Below, piece after piece: positions 1 to 8,152 of a DNA stretch of 40,734 nucleotides; position 1 is the stretch's first letter, and every line of letters starts with the position of its first letter. This stretch comes from Caballeronia choica (GTDB taxonomy: Bacteria; Pseudomonadota; Gammaproteobacteria; Burkholderiales; Burkholderiaceae). The position numbers and the translations under genes were made by a program. The stretch covers positions 1 to 40,734 of the forward strand of contig NZ_FCON02000068.1 in assembly GCF_001544535.1 (NCBI RefSeq). Reading direction: 5' to 3'. The notes beneath the pieces are model-generated. The model did not search any database. It had not been told where the DNA came from and was given only the letters and a program-made list of their open reading frames with translations.

Positions 1-239
1 TCGACGCAGAACTGCTGTTCGAATCCGATGAGTGGCGCGCGGCGTTCATTCTCAACAAGCAGAAGCCGCCCAAGACGCCACCGCGCCTGAATGAGGTCGT
101 GCGGCTGGTCGCCATGCTCGGCGGTTTCCTGGCTCGCAAAGGCGATGGCGAACCCGGCGTCAAAACGATCTGGCAAGGATTGCAGCGGGTAATGGATTTC
201 GCCGCTGGCCTCAAGTACGCCCGCGAACTAGACGAATGA
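1..239 (+). CDS. IS4-family transposase, C-terminal fragment (5' end outside window)
   Basis: The frame is open from the window edge and ends at TGA 237-239, giving about 78 residues. It contains LNEVVRLVAMLGGFLARKGD followed by GEPGVKTIWQGLQRV, which is typical of the extreme C-terminus of IS4/IS50-group (Tn5-like) DDE transposases. The catalytic residues lie upstream of the window, so it cannot be judged whether the element is intact. Immediately downstream (about 240-263) the sequence AGTTGTGTGTAA...GTCAG resembles the terminal inverted repeat of IS50-type elements; this is inference, because the other end is not visible. The family call is firm and the active/inactive status is unknown. 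Confidence 0.8.
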   Translation, partial: DAELLFESDEWRAAFILNKQKPPKTPPRLNEVVRLVAMLGGFLARKGDGEPGVKTIWQGLQRVMDFAAGLKYARELDE

Positions 240-263
240 GTTGTGTGTAATCAAATGGGTCAG
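238..263. mobile_element. Possible right terminal inverted repeat of the IS4-family element
   Basis: Read inwards, the minus strand begins CTGACCCATTTGATTACACA and continues CAACT. This resembles the IS50/Tn5 outer end (CTGACTCTTATACACAAGT) in its CTGAC start and in the A/C-rich ACACA..ACT end. It starts right after the transposase stop, as expected for IS4-family ends. The match is partial, and the left end needed to prove it is outside the window. Confidence 0.35.
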
Positions 264-1685
264 ACGGGGATAAAAAGCCTTGTTGTTGAGGGGCTTCATG
301 AGCAATTCGACGTAGAGCTCGAGTTGAAGCCGGGTTTAAACATAATCTATGGAAAAAATGGAAAAGGCAAGACCACCGTTCTCCACATTTTGGCGAATGC
401 TCTCGAGCTTGATTTTAAGCGATTTAAGCACCTTAACTTTCGCCGGATAGCTATTACGACGTTTGGAGGTGCGACGCTAGAAATTTTTCGTTTGCTTAGT
501 CCGGAGAGTGTCGAAATTTTGATTAACGGCGAGAAGACATCTCTTTTGAACAGTTCGGAAGACCTTTCAGAGCTTGAGATGGCGTCGATTAGATCAGCCC
601 TCGGTGAGCGGTCAACATATTTACCGGCTTTTCGTTCCGTGCTAGAGCGGGTTCGCGAGGAGTCAGGCGCCTATTATCGCGATCGAACCCGTGACGCAAA
701 CATCGACGAACTCGAAACGAAAGAGTTACAGGTACTCCGTGAAAAGCTAGGTCCACGTAAGGTTAGGGACGTCATGGAAATAAGGGCGTTGCGGGAAGAA
801 TCCGCAATAACCGCAAGAAAGACTGTTCAATGCCGTCAATGGTTTGGACCATTTGTCCCGACCGTTCGTTACCCTTCGATCATGGAAGTTGACGACGGTC
901 TAACCTCCGAATGGAGATCTGCTCAATTAGACATGGCGCAGCGCGAACAAAACATGTTCGCGGACGTATTTGTAAAAGTATTTCGGACTATCGTTGGCCT
1001 TGATAATCCACAGAAACCCTTCGAGATAGAAGACGCTCTTGCATCTATTGCTGATTCCCTTGACAGCAAAGACTATCAGCTTGGAAATCGGCGCTCTGAG
1101 CTTATCTCTGCTAAACTGCTTGAGGCTATGGAGTTTCTCAAGCAGAAACCCGCTCACGAGTCTCAGGGCATCGAGAAATCTGTGCTCGGCCTATATTTGG
1201 AAACGTTGGTCGAGCGCAAAGAAGGGCGTCGTAACGCTTTGCAAAGCAGTAGGGATTTCGAAGCATCGATAAATAAGTTTCTGGACAAACAGAAGACCTT
1301 GCGCATCGGTGAACCAATTGTCAAGGAGCGAGTGCGGTCGGCAGTTACCGTAGGCACAGAGGGTGGACGAGCCTACGGACTGACGGCGCTGTCTTCGGGC
1401 GAGCGGCAGATTTTAACCATGCTGTACTCCGCAAGTCGGTCACGGTTCAAAGATGGAATTTTTCTGATCGATGAACCAGAACTATCACTGCACATAGATT
1501 GGCAACGCAAAATCTTAAATGAATTAATGTCGCTGGCTCCGGATCGTCAGATAATTGCATGTACCCACTCGCCAGAGGTCGGCGCAGATCATTTTGAGGA
1601 AACGCAAGACTTCGAACCACGACTTACAAAGCGTCCACAAGAAGATCTTTTCGACGAAATAGACGATAACGACGACGGTGAGTGA
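243..1685 (+). CDS. ABC/OLD-type AAA ATPase, PARIS AriA-like
   Basis: Protein of 480 residues. Walker A is GKNGKGKT at residues 37-44. An ABC-type signature (LSSGERQ, near residue 385), Walker B with catalytic glutamate (GIFLIDEPELSLH) and a terminal switch histidine (IIACTHSPEV) follow, with a helical insertion in between. This is the layout of RecF/OLD-like defence ATPases. The next gene encodes a DUF4435 protein and overlaps or abuts this one; an AriA ATPase plus a DUF4435 AriB nuclease is the composition of PARIS, where the ATPase senses phage anti-restriction proteins and releases the effector. The start is GTG 243 (or ATG 255); both lie in sequence that may belong to the IS end, while homology-like sequence (IKSLVVEGL) begins at residue 10. 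Base composition is clearly AT-richer than the chromosome around it, suggesting transfer. PARIS assignment is inference; a different ATPase-Toprim defence pair is possible. Confidence 0.8.
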   Translation: MCNQMGQTGIKSLVVEGLHEQFDVELELKPGLNIIYGKNGKGKTTVLHILANALELDFKRFKHLNFRRIAITTFGGATLEIFRLLSPESVEILINGEKTSLLNSSEDLSELEMASIRSALGERSTYLPAFRSVLERVREESGAYYRDRTRDANIDELETKELQVLREKLGPRKVRDVMEIRALREESAITARKTVQCRQWFGPFVPTVRYPSIMEVDDGLTSEWRSAQLDMAQREQNMFADVFVKVFRTIVGLDNPQKPFEIEDALASIADSLDSKDYQLGNRRSELISAKLLEAMEFLKQKPAHESQGIEKSVLGLYLETLVERKEGRRNALQSSRDFEASINKFLDKQKTLRIGEPIVKERVRSAVTVGTEGGRAYGLTALSSGERQILTMLYSASRSRFKDGIFLIDEPELSLHIDWQRKILNELMSLAPDRQIIACTHSPEVGADHFEETQDFEPRLTKRPQEDLFDEIDDNDDGE

Positions 1686-2634
1686 CATGCAGGGATATTC
1701 GATCGGTGGTTATTTGAACGCGGTGATGCGCAGGTCAGAGAAAACAATGCTCGTTGAGGGAATTACCGACAAATCGGTCTTAACCCGCCTCAAGAACGAC
1801 CGCTGCTCCTCAGCCGGCACTGACCTTCCTGGCGTCATCGACGTCGCAGCCCTTCTCACCGACGACCTTACAAAAGGTCTCGGTATGAAAGATGTAATCA
1901 AAGCAGTGTTGGCGCGGCTTGCAAAATCACCGCGTATGCTTGCCGTCGCGTCGGGTAAGTTCGGCACTCTAACTGATAGGGAATGGGATGGCCTTACGCT
2001 GGACATGGAGCTTCAGAACCCTTGGTTCGCACCCACTCAAGGAAGTCCCAATTTTGTAACGGTGGGACATTCTGTTGAAAATTATTTCTTTCGGCTATCT
2101 CCGATCGATGCATTTCTCCGTCAGTTCTTTAGCGATCATCTAGGCCAGCGCTTCTTCAATGAGTTAGCAGCTAGGTTCCATTTGATCATAGGTTTTGCAG
2201 TCGTTTACTCTCTAGCGATGCGGCATATCGGATCAATAGGACGAGCGGATAGAGTCATATCGCGCGATATGATTGAGTGGCATCAAGGGCATTACATATC
2301 GACTGGAAGACTGAACGCGGCGTTGAAGGCTCGTGGAGCGCATACAGCACAAAATCCGTATCTGCTAATTAACTCGGGCGTTCACACATATGCATCCCGC
2401 TACACTGCGTCGGAGCCCGGCCACTGGATGTGCCACGGCCACCTTGGGGAGCAAGCGATTTGGGCTTGCGTCGCGAACCTTGCGCAGGAGCAAGGAGTAC
2501 CAACCGATGTCGCTTCTCAGATTGAGCGCGGCTTAGGTGATGTTCGTTTCCGGCATTGCGTCGATTACCTATGCCGCGATGGTGGACAAACGAACGCACC
2601 GCTTGATTCCGCTATCGACTGGCTTACTACCTAA
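1678..2634 (+). CDS. DUF4435 (Toprim-like) protein, PARIS AriB-like effector candidate
   Basis: Protein of 318 residues from GTG 1678, overlapping the ATPase stop by 8 bases; ATG 1687, directly after that stop, is an equally good start. Either way it is translationally coupled to the ATPase. Near the N-terminus MLVEGITDKSVL places a glutamate (E27) where the Toprim glutamate of DUF4435/OLD-type nucleases sits. An acidic motif TDREWDGL (about 99-106) and the GHSVENYFF motif (about 130-138) are also characteristic of DUF4435. In PARIS the corresponding protein is a nuclease held inactive by the ATPase and freed on infection; that role here is inferred. The stretch ahead of TDREWDG (LAVASGKFG) lacks the acidic residue often seen in this strand, so the active site should be checked. 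AT-rich like its partner. Confidence 0.75.
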   Translation: MSDMQGYSIGGYLNAVMRRSEKTMLVEGITDKSVLTRLKNDRCSSAGTDLPGVIDVAALLTDDLTKGLGMKDVIKAVLARLAKSPRMLAVASGKFGTLTDREWDGLTLDMELQNPWFAPTQGSPNFVTVGHSVENYFFRLSPIDAFLRQFFSDHLGQRFFNELAARFHLIIGFAVVYSLAMRHIGSIGRADRVISRDMIEWHQGHYISTGRLNAALKARGAHTAQNPYLLINSGVHTYASRYTASEPGHWMCHGHLGEQAIWACVANLAQEQGVPTDVASQIERGLGDVRFRHCVDYLCRDGGQTNAPLDSAIDWLTT

Positions 2635-2950
2635 TAACAATTATGGCGGCTCGCTGGCAGGTAAATAGGGCTTTGACTGTCCGCTTTCCGCCTCGCCGAC
2701 TGTCGCGTTTGGGGTCGATTAGAGCCGTAACCCCGACGCCCGAACCGTGTCAACGCCTCGTTTATGAACAGCGGTTGTCGATTTCGAGCGGCAAACTTTC
2801 TTAAGAATGGCAGAGGCGGTCTCTCGGGGAAACCTCGGTCAATAAGCGTCGGCGATCAGAAGCGTCGATTGAGCTGCATCGCGCGATTCAGCAGAAGCCA
2901 AGGCCCCGCTCGACTTGCGCCTGTCAGCACACCAACCGCGGAAGTCTATT
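2635..2950. other. Intergenic region with no recognised gene
   Basis: About 316 bases between the convergent DUF4435 gene and the lactonase. Composition returns to high GC across it. Short open frames exist but none has a plausible start context or recognisable protein. It may be the right junction of the acquired defence segment, but no direct repeat, attachment site or terminator could be recognised. Confidence 0.5.
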
Positions 2951-3880
2951 TCAGCATCCCTGCGTGTTCACATAAAGCGAATAAAGCCCGTGGCTCGCGG
3001 TCATAAACAGGCGGTTGCGATGCCGTCCGCCGAAGCACACGTTGGCACACCGCTCCGGCAGCGCGATGTGCCCGATCGCCTCGCCTTGCGACGTGAAGAT
3101 GCGCACGCCGTCGAGTTCGTCGCTGCCCATGCCCCAGCCGCACCACAGGTTGCCTTGCACATCGACGCGAAAGCCATCCGGCGTGCCCGCGCCCGCATCG
3201 ATCAGTTCACGCTGGTTCAAAAGCTCACGGCCCCCGTCAGCCACATCGAACGCGTGAATCTTGCGCGGTGACGCCCGCGATTCCACGACGTACAGCACCG
3301 ATTCGTCCGGCGAAAACGCCAGCCCGTTCGGGCCGATTAAGTCGTCGATCATCAGGCTCACTTCGCCGCTCTGCCCATCGACGCGATACACGCCCGGCTT
3401 CAGTTGCGGTTCGTGCTGCTCGCCTTCGTAGAAGCCGTCGATGCCGAAGGTCGGGTCGCTGAACCAGATCGAGCCGTCGGATTTCACGACGACGTCGTTC
3501 GGCGAATTGAGCGGCTTGCCGTCGAAGGCATCGGCGAGGACGGTGATCGAGCCGTCGTATTCGGTGCGCGTCACGCGGCGCGTCAGGTGTTCGCAGGAGA
3601 CGAGCCGCCCTTCGCGGTCGCGCGTGTGGCCGTTCGCGTTGTTCGACGGCTGGCGGAAGGTGCCGACTTCGCCCGTCGCTTCGTCCCAGCGGAGGATGCG
3701 ATTGTTCGGGATATCGCTCCACAGGAGATAGCGGCCATCGCCGAACCAGACCGGCCCTTCCGACCAGCGCGCGCCCTGGTACAGGCATTCCACCGATGCC
3801 GACGCGATCCGCAGCGCGTTGAAGCGCGGATCGAGCACGCGCACGGCGGGATCGGGATAGCGGCGTTCCTGAACGGTCAC
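2951..3880 (-). CDS. SMP-30/gluconolactonase family sugar lactonase
   Basis: Protein of 309 residues starting at GTG (3878-3880), preceded by AAGGAG at good spacing. It shows the six-bladed propeller signatures of the SMP-30 family: WSEGPVWFGDGRYLLWSDI near the N-terminus (metal-binding glutamate), SPNDVVVKSDGSIWFSDPTFG in the middle, GPNGLAFSPDES, and PDGFRVDVQGNLWCGWG (metal-binding aspartate). Such enzymes are cytoplasmic, metal-dependent and hydrolyse aldonolactones. It lies 33 bases downstream of a ketoglutarate-semialdehyde-type dehydrogenase on the same strand, so a role in non-phosphorylative pentose or sugar-acid oxidation (lactone hydrolysis step) is likely. The substrate cannot be told from the sequence. 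Confidence 0.88.
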   Translation of the reverse strand: MTVQERRYPDPAVRVLDPRFNALRIASASVECLYQGARWSEGPVWFGDGRYLLWSDIPNNRILRWDEATGEVGTFRQPSNNANGHTRDREGRLVSCEHLTRRVTRTEYDGSITVLADAFDGKPLNSPNDVVVKSDGSIWFSDPTFGIDGFYEGEQHEPQLKPGVYRVDGQSGEVSLMIDDLIGPNGLAFSPDESVLYVVESRASPRKIHAFDVADGGRELLNQRELIDAGAGTPDGFRVDVQGNLWCGWGMGSDELDGVRIFTSQGEAIGHIALPERCANVCFGGRHRNRLFMTASHGLYSLYVNTQGC

Positions 3881-3913
3881 AGTTTTCTCCTTGCGTTCGA
3901 TGGATCGCTGGCG

Positions 3914-5491
3914 CTAGTTCGCCCCAAGCTCCCCATCCCGCAGACGCCACAGATTCAGCGGATTGTCGTCGGAAAGCGCCTGTGGCAGCAACGCGGCCGG
4001 CAGGTCCTGATAGCAGACCGGGCGCAAAAAACGCTCGATCGCCAGCGCGCCAACCGACGTCGCGCGGTTGTCGGAAGTCGCCGGATACGGGCCGCCGTGG
4101 ACCATCGCATACGACACCTCGACGCCCGTCGGAAACCCATTCGCTAGAATGCGCCCCGCCTTGCGCTCAAGAATCGGCAGCAGGCGCTTCGCGAGCGGAA
4201 AATCATCGCCTTCGAGATGCAGCGTCGCCGTCAACTGGCCTTCGAGATGACGCGCGACGTCGAGCATTTCGTCTTCGTCGCGGCACACCACGATCATCGA
4301 CGTCGGTCCGAAGATTTCGTCGCCGAGTTGCGGCGTCGCGAGGAACTGCTCGGCGCTCGCCTGATAGAGCGCCGGCAGCGCGCTGCACGCGGCATCGGTC
4401 GTGGCGCCGGTCGCCACCCGCGTCACGCCGGTGGCGTCGCGCTCTTTCACGCCATCCGCGTAAGCCGCCGCGATGCCCTTGGTCAGCATGGTCGCTGCGC
4501 CCTTCTTTTCGAGCGCGTGCGACGCGGCATCGATGAATTCCTGCAAGTGCGGCCCTTCCAGCGCGATCACGAGGCCCGGATTGGTGCAGAACTGGCCGAC
4601 GCCCTGCGTCACCGATTCGACGAAACCTCCCGCCAGAGTATCGCCGCGCGCGGCCAGCGCGCCGGGCAGCGCGAACAGCGGATTGACGCTGCTCATTTCG
4701 GCGAACACCGGAATCGGCTCGTGACGCTTCGCGGCAATATCGACGAGCGCCAGACCGCCGCGCCGCGAGCCGGTGAAGCCGACCGCCCTGATCGCCGGAT
4801 GCGCGACGAGCGCCTCGCCGATCGCATTGCCCGCGCCGACAACCAGCGAGAACACGCCTTCGGGCAGGCCGCTGTCGGCGACCGCTTTCTGGATCGCCCG
4901 GCCGACGAGTTCCGACGTGCCGAGATGCGCCGGATGCGACTTCACGACAACCGGGCACCCCGCCGCGAACGCGGACGCCGTATCGCCGCCCGCCACGGAA
5001 AACGCCAGCGGGAAATTGCTCGCGCCGAACACCGCGACCGGGCCGACCGGAATCTTCTGCAGACGCAAATCCGGGCGTGGCGACGGCTTGCGGTCCGGCT
5101 GCGCCGAATCGAGCGTGGCGCCGAGCCAGCGCCCTTCGCGCACGAGCGACGCGAACAGCTTCAACTGACCGATCGTGCGGCCGCGCTCGCCTTCGATGCG
5201 CGCCTTCGGCAGCGCGGATTCGGCCTGCGCGCGCTCGATCAGCGCATCGCCGAGCGCGAGGAGGTTGTCGGCGATCGCTTCGAGGAACTGCGCGCGGGTT
5301 TCGAGCGACGCGAGGCGGAACGGGTCGAACGCCGCTTCCGCCAGTTCGCACGCGCGCCCGACTTCCGCCGCGCCGCCGCCGCCAAAGACCGGTTCAAGGT
5401 CGGCGCCGCGGGCCGGGTCGAACGCCCGGAGCGTAGCGTCGGAACCCCGCACGGCCGTAGCGCCGATCAGCATTTCTCCGGTGATTTTCAT
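3914..5491 (-). CDS. NADP-type aldehyde dehydrogenase (alpha-ketoglutarate semialdehyde dehydrogenase family)
   Basis: Protein of 525 residues; ATG at 5491 with AAGGAG upstream. It is a full-length ALDH fold: cofactor region [29 protein letters not shown], catalytic glutamate in [10 protein letters not shown] (about residue 265) and catalytic cysteine in GQFCTNPG (residue 302). The length and the [20 protein letters not shown] signature fit the group that oxidises alpha-ketoglutarate semialdehyde to 2-oxoglutarate, the last step of non-phosphorylative arabinose/xylose, galactarate or hydroxyproline degradation. It is probably co-transcribed with the downstream lactonase. The dehydratases and sugar dehydrogenase of such a pathway are not in the window, so the pathway is inferred from two enzymes only. 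Confidence 0.88.
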   Translation of the reverse strand: MKITGEMLIGATAVRGSDATLRAFDPARGADLEPVFGGGGAAEVGRACELAEAAFDPFRLASLETRAQFLEAIADNLLALGDALIERAQAESALPKARIEGERGRTIGQLKLFASLVREGRWLGATLDSAQPDRKPSPRPDLRLQKIPVGPVAVFGASNFPLAFSVAGGDTASAFAAGCPVVVKSHPAHLGTSELVGRAIQKAVADSGLPEGVFSLVVGAGNAIGEALVAHPAIRAVGFTGSRRGGLALVDIAAKRHEPIPVFAEMSSVNPLFALPGALAARGDTLAGGFVESVTQGVGQFCTNPGLVIALEGPHLQEFIDAASHALEKKGAATMLTKGIAAAYADGVKERDATGVTRVATGATTDAACSALPALYQASAEQFLATPQLGDEIFGPTSMIVVCRDEDEMLDVARHLEGQLTATLHLEGDDFPLAKRLLPILERKAGRILANGFPTGVEVSYAMVHGGPYPATSDNRATSVGALAIERFLRPVCYQDLPAALLPQALSDDNPLNLWRLRDGELGAN

Positions 5492-5753
5492 GTCATGAAC
5501 TCCTTGGGTGCCGCGCGTGGCGCATTCGCGCCCGCGGGTTTTTGGTCATTGGATGGCCGGATCGGTGGAAATGACCCGTGTTCTTGTAATAGCTACGCGG
5601 CGTGCCGGCTCGAAACCGGGCACGCGCTACTTCCGAGTGACCCGCGCGGCGGCGAAGCGTTCCTTTTCAGTGCATCAGGCCACGCGACGCCGCGAAAGCA
5701 AGCAAGGTCGATGCGCGGTGTTTCGACGGCAACGATTGGCCGGTGATATTTGC

Positions 5754-5775
5754 CAGACAACCTGAAAGTCGTCTG
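5754..5775 (-). terminator. Hairpin just after the MFS gene (possible weak terminator)
   Basis: CAGACAAC and GTCGTCTG form an 8-bp stem (one G-T pair) around a 6-base loop, 14 bases past the exporter stop codon. There is no run of T after it on either strand, so an intrinsic terminator is uncertain. Confidence 0.25.
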
Positions 5776-5789
5776 ACAGTGTAGTGCCT

Positions 5790-7370
5790 TTACTTCGCCG
5801 GAGCCGGCCCCGTCCCCGCGCGCCGGAACGTAATGTGCGAAATGCGCCGCACCATCAGCGCGGCCGCGAGCGCGGCGACCGCCGTCAGCATCACGCCGAT
5901 GTGGATCGACTGCACGAGCGCATCGCGGGCGGCATCTATCAGCGCCTGCGCATCGAGCCCGCTCGGCCGCAGGTCGCCGATCAGCCGCTGGCGCAGCCCT
6001 TCGTCGATCAGGATGCGCGGGTCGGCAAAGCGCGGCAGCCAGGTCGACGCCGCCGGCTCGCCGATCACGCTGATCGTCCGCGCGACGACGCTGCGGTAAT
6101 GATGCGCCACGATCGTCGCGACGATGCTCGTGCCGAGCATCCCGCCGACCATGCGCGTCGATTGCAAAAGCGCCGTCGTGATGCCGAAGCGCTCGCGCCC
6201 CGCGATCTCCTGCCCGAACACGTTCAGGTTGTTCAAGATGAAGCCGAGCCCGATGCCGATGCCGGCCATCGGAATTTCGATCCAGACGTGCGGCGTCGAG
6301 GTCCGCGCGAATGCCAGCGCGATCGACGCGCACAGCAGCAGCGTGAAGCCGATCGACAGGATCAGCGTCGGCTTCGGCAGATGGATCACGATGCGCGTGT
6401 TGATCAGGCTCCCGAGCGCGATGGAAGCGGCGATCGGCGTCGCGAGCAGCCCGGCCGCCTGCGGCGACAGCCCGAAGCCGCCTTGCAGCAGGAGCGGCGC
6501 GAAAAAGATCAGCGAAAACATCACGAAGCCCGCCAGGAACGACAGCGTGAACAGCGTCACGAGTTGCGGGTCCTTGAAGATGTCGAGCGGGATGATCGGG
6601 TGCGTCGCGCGTTTCTCGCAGACCAGAAGCGCCGCCGCGGCCGCCAGCACGCACACCGCGAGCACGAGATTGCCGGCCGTGAGCCCGTCCTTCGGCACCG
6701 CCTCGATGAACGCCTGCAGGCCGCCGAGCGTCAGCGCGACGAGCGCCGCGCCCAGCCAGTCGATGCGCACTTCGCCTTGCCGCGGCCGATGGAAATTCGG
6801 CAGATGCGCCCAGATGAAATAGAACGCGGCCGCGCCGACCGGCAGGTTCACGAGGAACGTCGAGCGCCAGCCCCAATGCTGGCTCATCCAGCCGCCGAGC
6901 GACGGCCCCGCCGCCGTGCCGATGCCGTACGCCGCCGCCATCACGACCTGCCAGCGCACGCGGGCGCGCGGGTCCGGGAACAGATCGGGAATCGCCGCGA
7001 ACGCGGTGCCCACCATCATGCCGCCGCCGATGCCCTGCAAGCCGCGCGCGAACACGAGGAACAGCATGTTGGTCGCGAGCCCGCACAGCACGGAGGCCAC
7101 CGTGAACGTGACGACGGCCGCGATCACGAAGCGCTTGCGGCCGAAATAATCGCCGAGGCGCCCGAACACGGGCACCCTCACGACCGACGCCAGCAAATAC
7201 GCGCTCGCGATCCACGCGTAGTACTCGAAGCCGTGCAGTTCGGCGACGATCGACGGCAGCGCCGTGCTGACGACCGTCTGGTCGAGCGCGACCAGCATGT
7301 TGACGAGGCCGATGCCGAGCATCGCGAAAAGAGCGTTTCGGAAAGGCAGGGCGGGATTGGGCTGGGTCAC
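5790..7370 (-). CDS. MFS multidrug exporter, DHA2 (EmrB/QacA) family
   Basis: About 526 residues if started at GTG 7370 (protein begins MTQPNPALPF). An upstream in-frame ATG at 7487 would add 39 mostly polar residues without family character and is not preferred. The protein is a chain of about 14 hydrophobic segments, the DHA2 number. MFS motif A reads GRLGDYFGRKRF after the second segment. Motif C, typical of antiporters, reads GIGTAAGPSLGGW in the fifth. The first segment carries LDQTVVSTALPSI, the DHA2-type D1 motif. It is predicted to be an inner-membrane proton-driven exporter of drugs or other hydrophobic compounds; the substrate is unknown. It is divergent from the universal stress gene, sharing a roughly 216-base promoter region. 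No membrane-fusion partner (EmrA) lies next to it. Confidence 0.87.
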   Translation of the reverse strand: MTQPNPALPFRNALFAMLGIGLVNMLVALDQTVVSTALPSIVAELHGFEYYAWIASAYLLASVVRVPVFGRLGDYFGRKRFVIAAVVTFTVASVLCGLATNMLFLVFARGLQGIGGGMMVGTAFAAIPDLFPDPRARVRWQVVMAAAYGIGTAAGPSLGGWMSQHWGWRSTFLVNLPVGAAAFYFIWAHLPNFHRPRQGEVRIDWLGAALVALTLGGLQAFIEAVPKDGLTAGNLVLAVCVLAAAAALLVCEKRATHPIIPLDIFKDPQLVTLFTLSFLAGFVMFSLIFFAPLLLQGGFGLSPQAAGLLATPIAASIALGSLINTRIVIHLPKPTLILSIGFTLLLCASIALAFARTSTPHVWIEIPMAGIGIGLGFILNNLNVFGQEIAGRERFGITTALLQSTRMVGGMLGTSIVATIVAHHYRSVVARTISVIGEPAASTWLPRFADPRILIDEGLRQRLIGDLRPSGLDAQALIDAARDALVQSIHIGVMLTAVAALAAALMVRRISHITFRRAGTGPAPAK

Positions 7371-7586
7371 GGTCGGATCGTGGAATGGAAAGCGGGATGG
7401 CTGAAGGCACCGTCCGCGAGACGCGTTTTTTAAGCGGCTACCGGATTCGGCTTCAGCCTGAATTGTAAGGCAACTTTCCGGACCCACTGCTTCAGGCCAA
7501 AATCATTTGAGCAACGCGCAGGTCAATGCAGGGCGACACGGTTTGGTCCATTCTTGTCTTCTTTCACGCCGAAAACGGAGGCTGGC

Positions 7587-8054
7587 ATGTTCAAAAGAAT
7601 CATCGTCGCGATCGACGGCAGTCAGACATCGCGCCGCGCTTTCGAGGCTGCGCTCGACCTCGCTCACACGCACGGCGCGGTTTTGCAGCCGTATTACGTC
7701 GTGGAGAACACGCCGCTCTATTTCGACGTCCCCGGCTACGATCCGTCGACGCTGCGCTCGCAACTCGTCGAAGAAGGCTCGACGCTCGGCCGCGAAGCGC
7801 TCGACGCGATGAAGGCGCGCGGCGTCGAAGGCCAGGTGGCGGTCGGCGAGGCGTCGTCGTTCGACGACGTTTCCTCGCTCGTGCTCGCCGCCGCCGGCAC
7901 GTTCAACGCCGACCTGCTCGTGATGGGCACGCACGGGCGCAAGGGCTTCCAGCGGCTGATCCTGGGCAGTGTCGCTGAGCGCTGTCTGCGGCAGGCCACC
8001 TTGCCGGTGCTGCTGATTCCCTCGGCGGCGGGCGTCGAGAAGCCCGCCGAATAA
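7587..8054 (+). CDS. Universal stress protein (UspA family), ATP-binding type
   Basis: Protein of 155 residues. ATG 7587 is chosen because CGGAG sits about 7 bases upstream; an in-frame ATG at 7554 lacks this. It starts with MFKRIIVAIDGSQTS and ends with VMGTHGRKGFQRLILGSVAE, giving the G-2x-G-9x-G-S/T pattern that marks ATP-binding Usp proteins, then LPVLLIP. It is a cytoplasmic stress protein, usually dimeric. Next downstream on the same strand is an FNR-type oxygen regulator, a pairing that suggests a role under low oxygen or stationary phase. No convincing FNR box was found in front of this gene. Confidence 0.92.
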   Translation: MFKRIIVAIDGSQTSRRAFEAALDLAHTHGAVLQPYYVVENTPLYFDVPGYDPSTLRSQLVEEGSTLGREALDAMKARGVEGQVAVGEASSFDDVSSLVLAAAGTFNADLLVMGTHGRKGFQRLILGSVAERCLRQATLPVLLIPSAAGVEKPAE

Positions 8055-8124
8055 GGCGCGCCGGGCCTGCGCTTTACGCGTCATTTTGTCGCCCGAAAGA
8101 GGGTCGCATCGATGGGACAATGGT

Positions 8125-8138
8125 TTGTCATTTATCAA
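8125..8138. promoter_or_regulatory. FNR-like box in front of the FNR-type gene
   Basis: TTGTC-ATTT-ATCAA has the spacing of the FNR consensus TTGAT-N4-ATCAA, with one perfect half and two mismatches in the other. It ends 14 bases before the ATG at 8153, a position suited to autorepression. The mismatches keep this a candidate. Confidence 0.5.
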
Positions 8139-8152
8139 CTAAAGAGCACGCC

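Noticed and set aside
2764-3006. 80-residue plus-strand frame between the DUF4435 gene and the lactonase
   Set aside because: It runs into the lactonase gene in the opposite direction and has no recognisable sequence.
5600-5625. GCGTGCCGG...CCGGGCACGC hairpin upstream of the aldehyde dehydrogenase
   Set aside because: The stem has a bulge, no T-run follows on either strand, and it is not positioned clearly as a terminator or operator.
7500-7586. FNR box in front of the universal stress gene
   Set aside because: TTGAG and GTCAA half-sites occur near 7507-7526 but the spacing is wrong for FNR.
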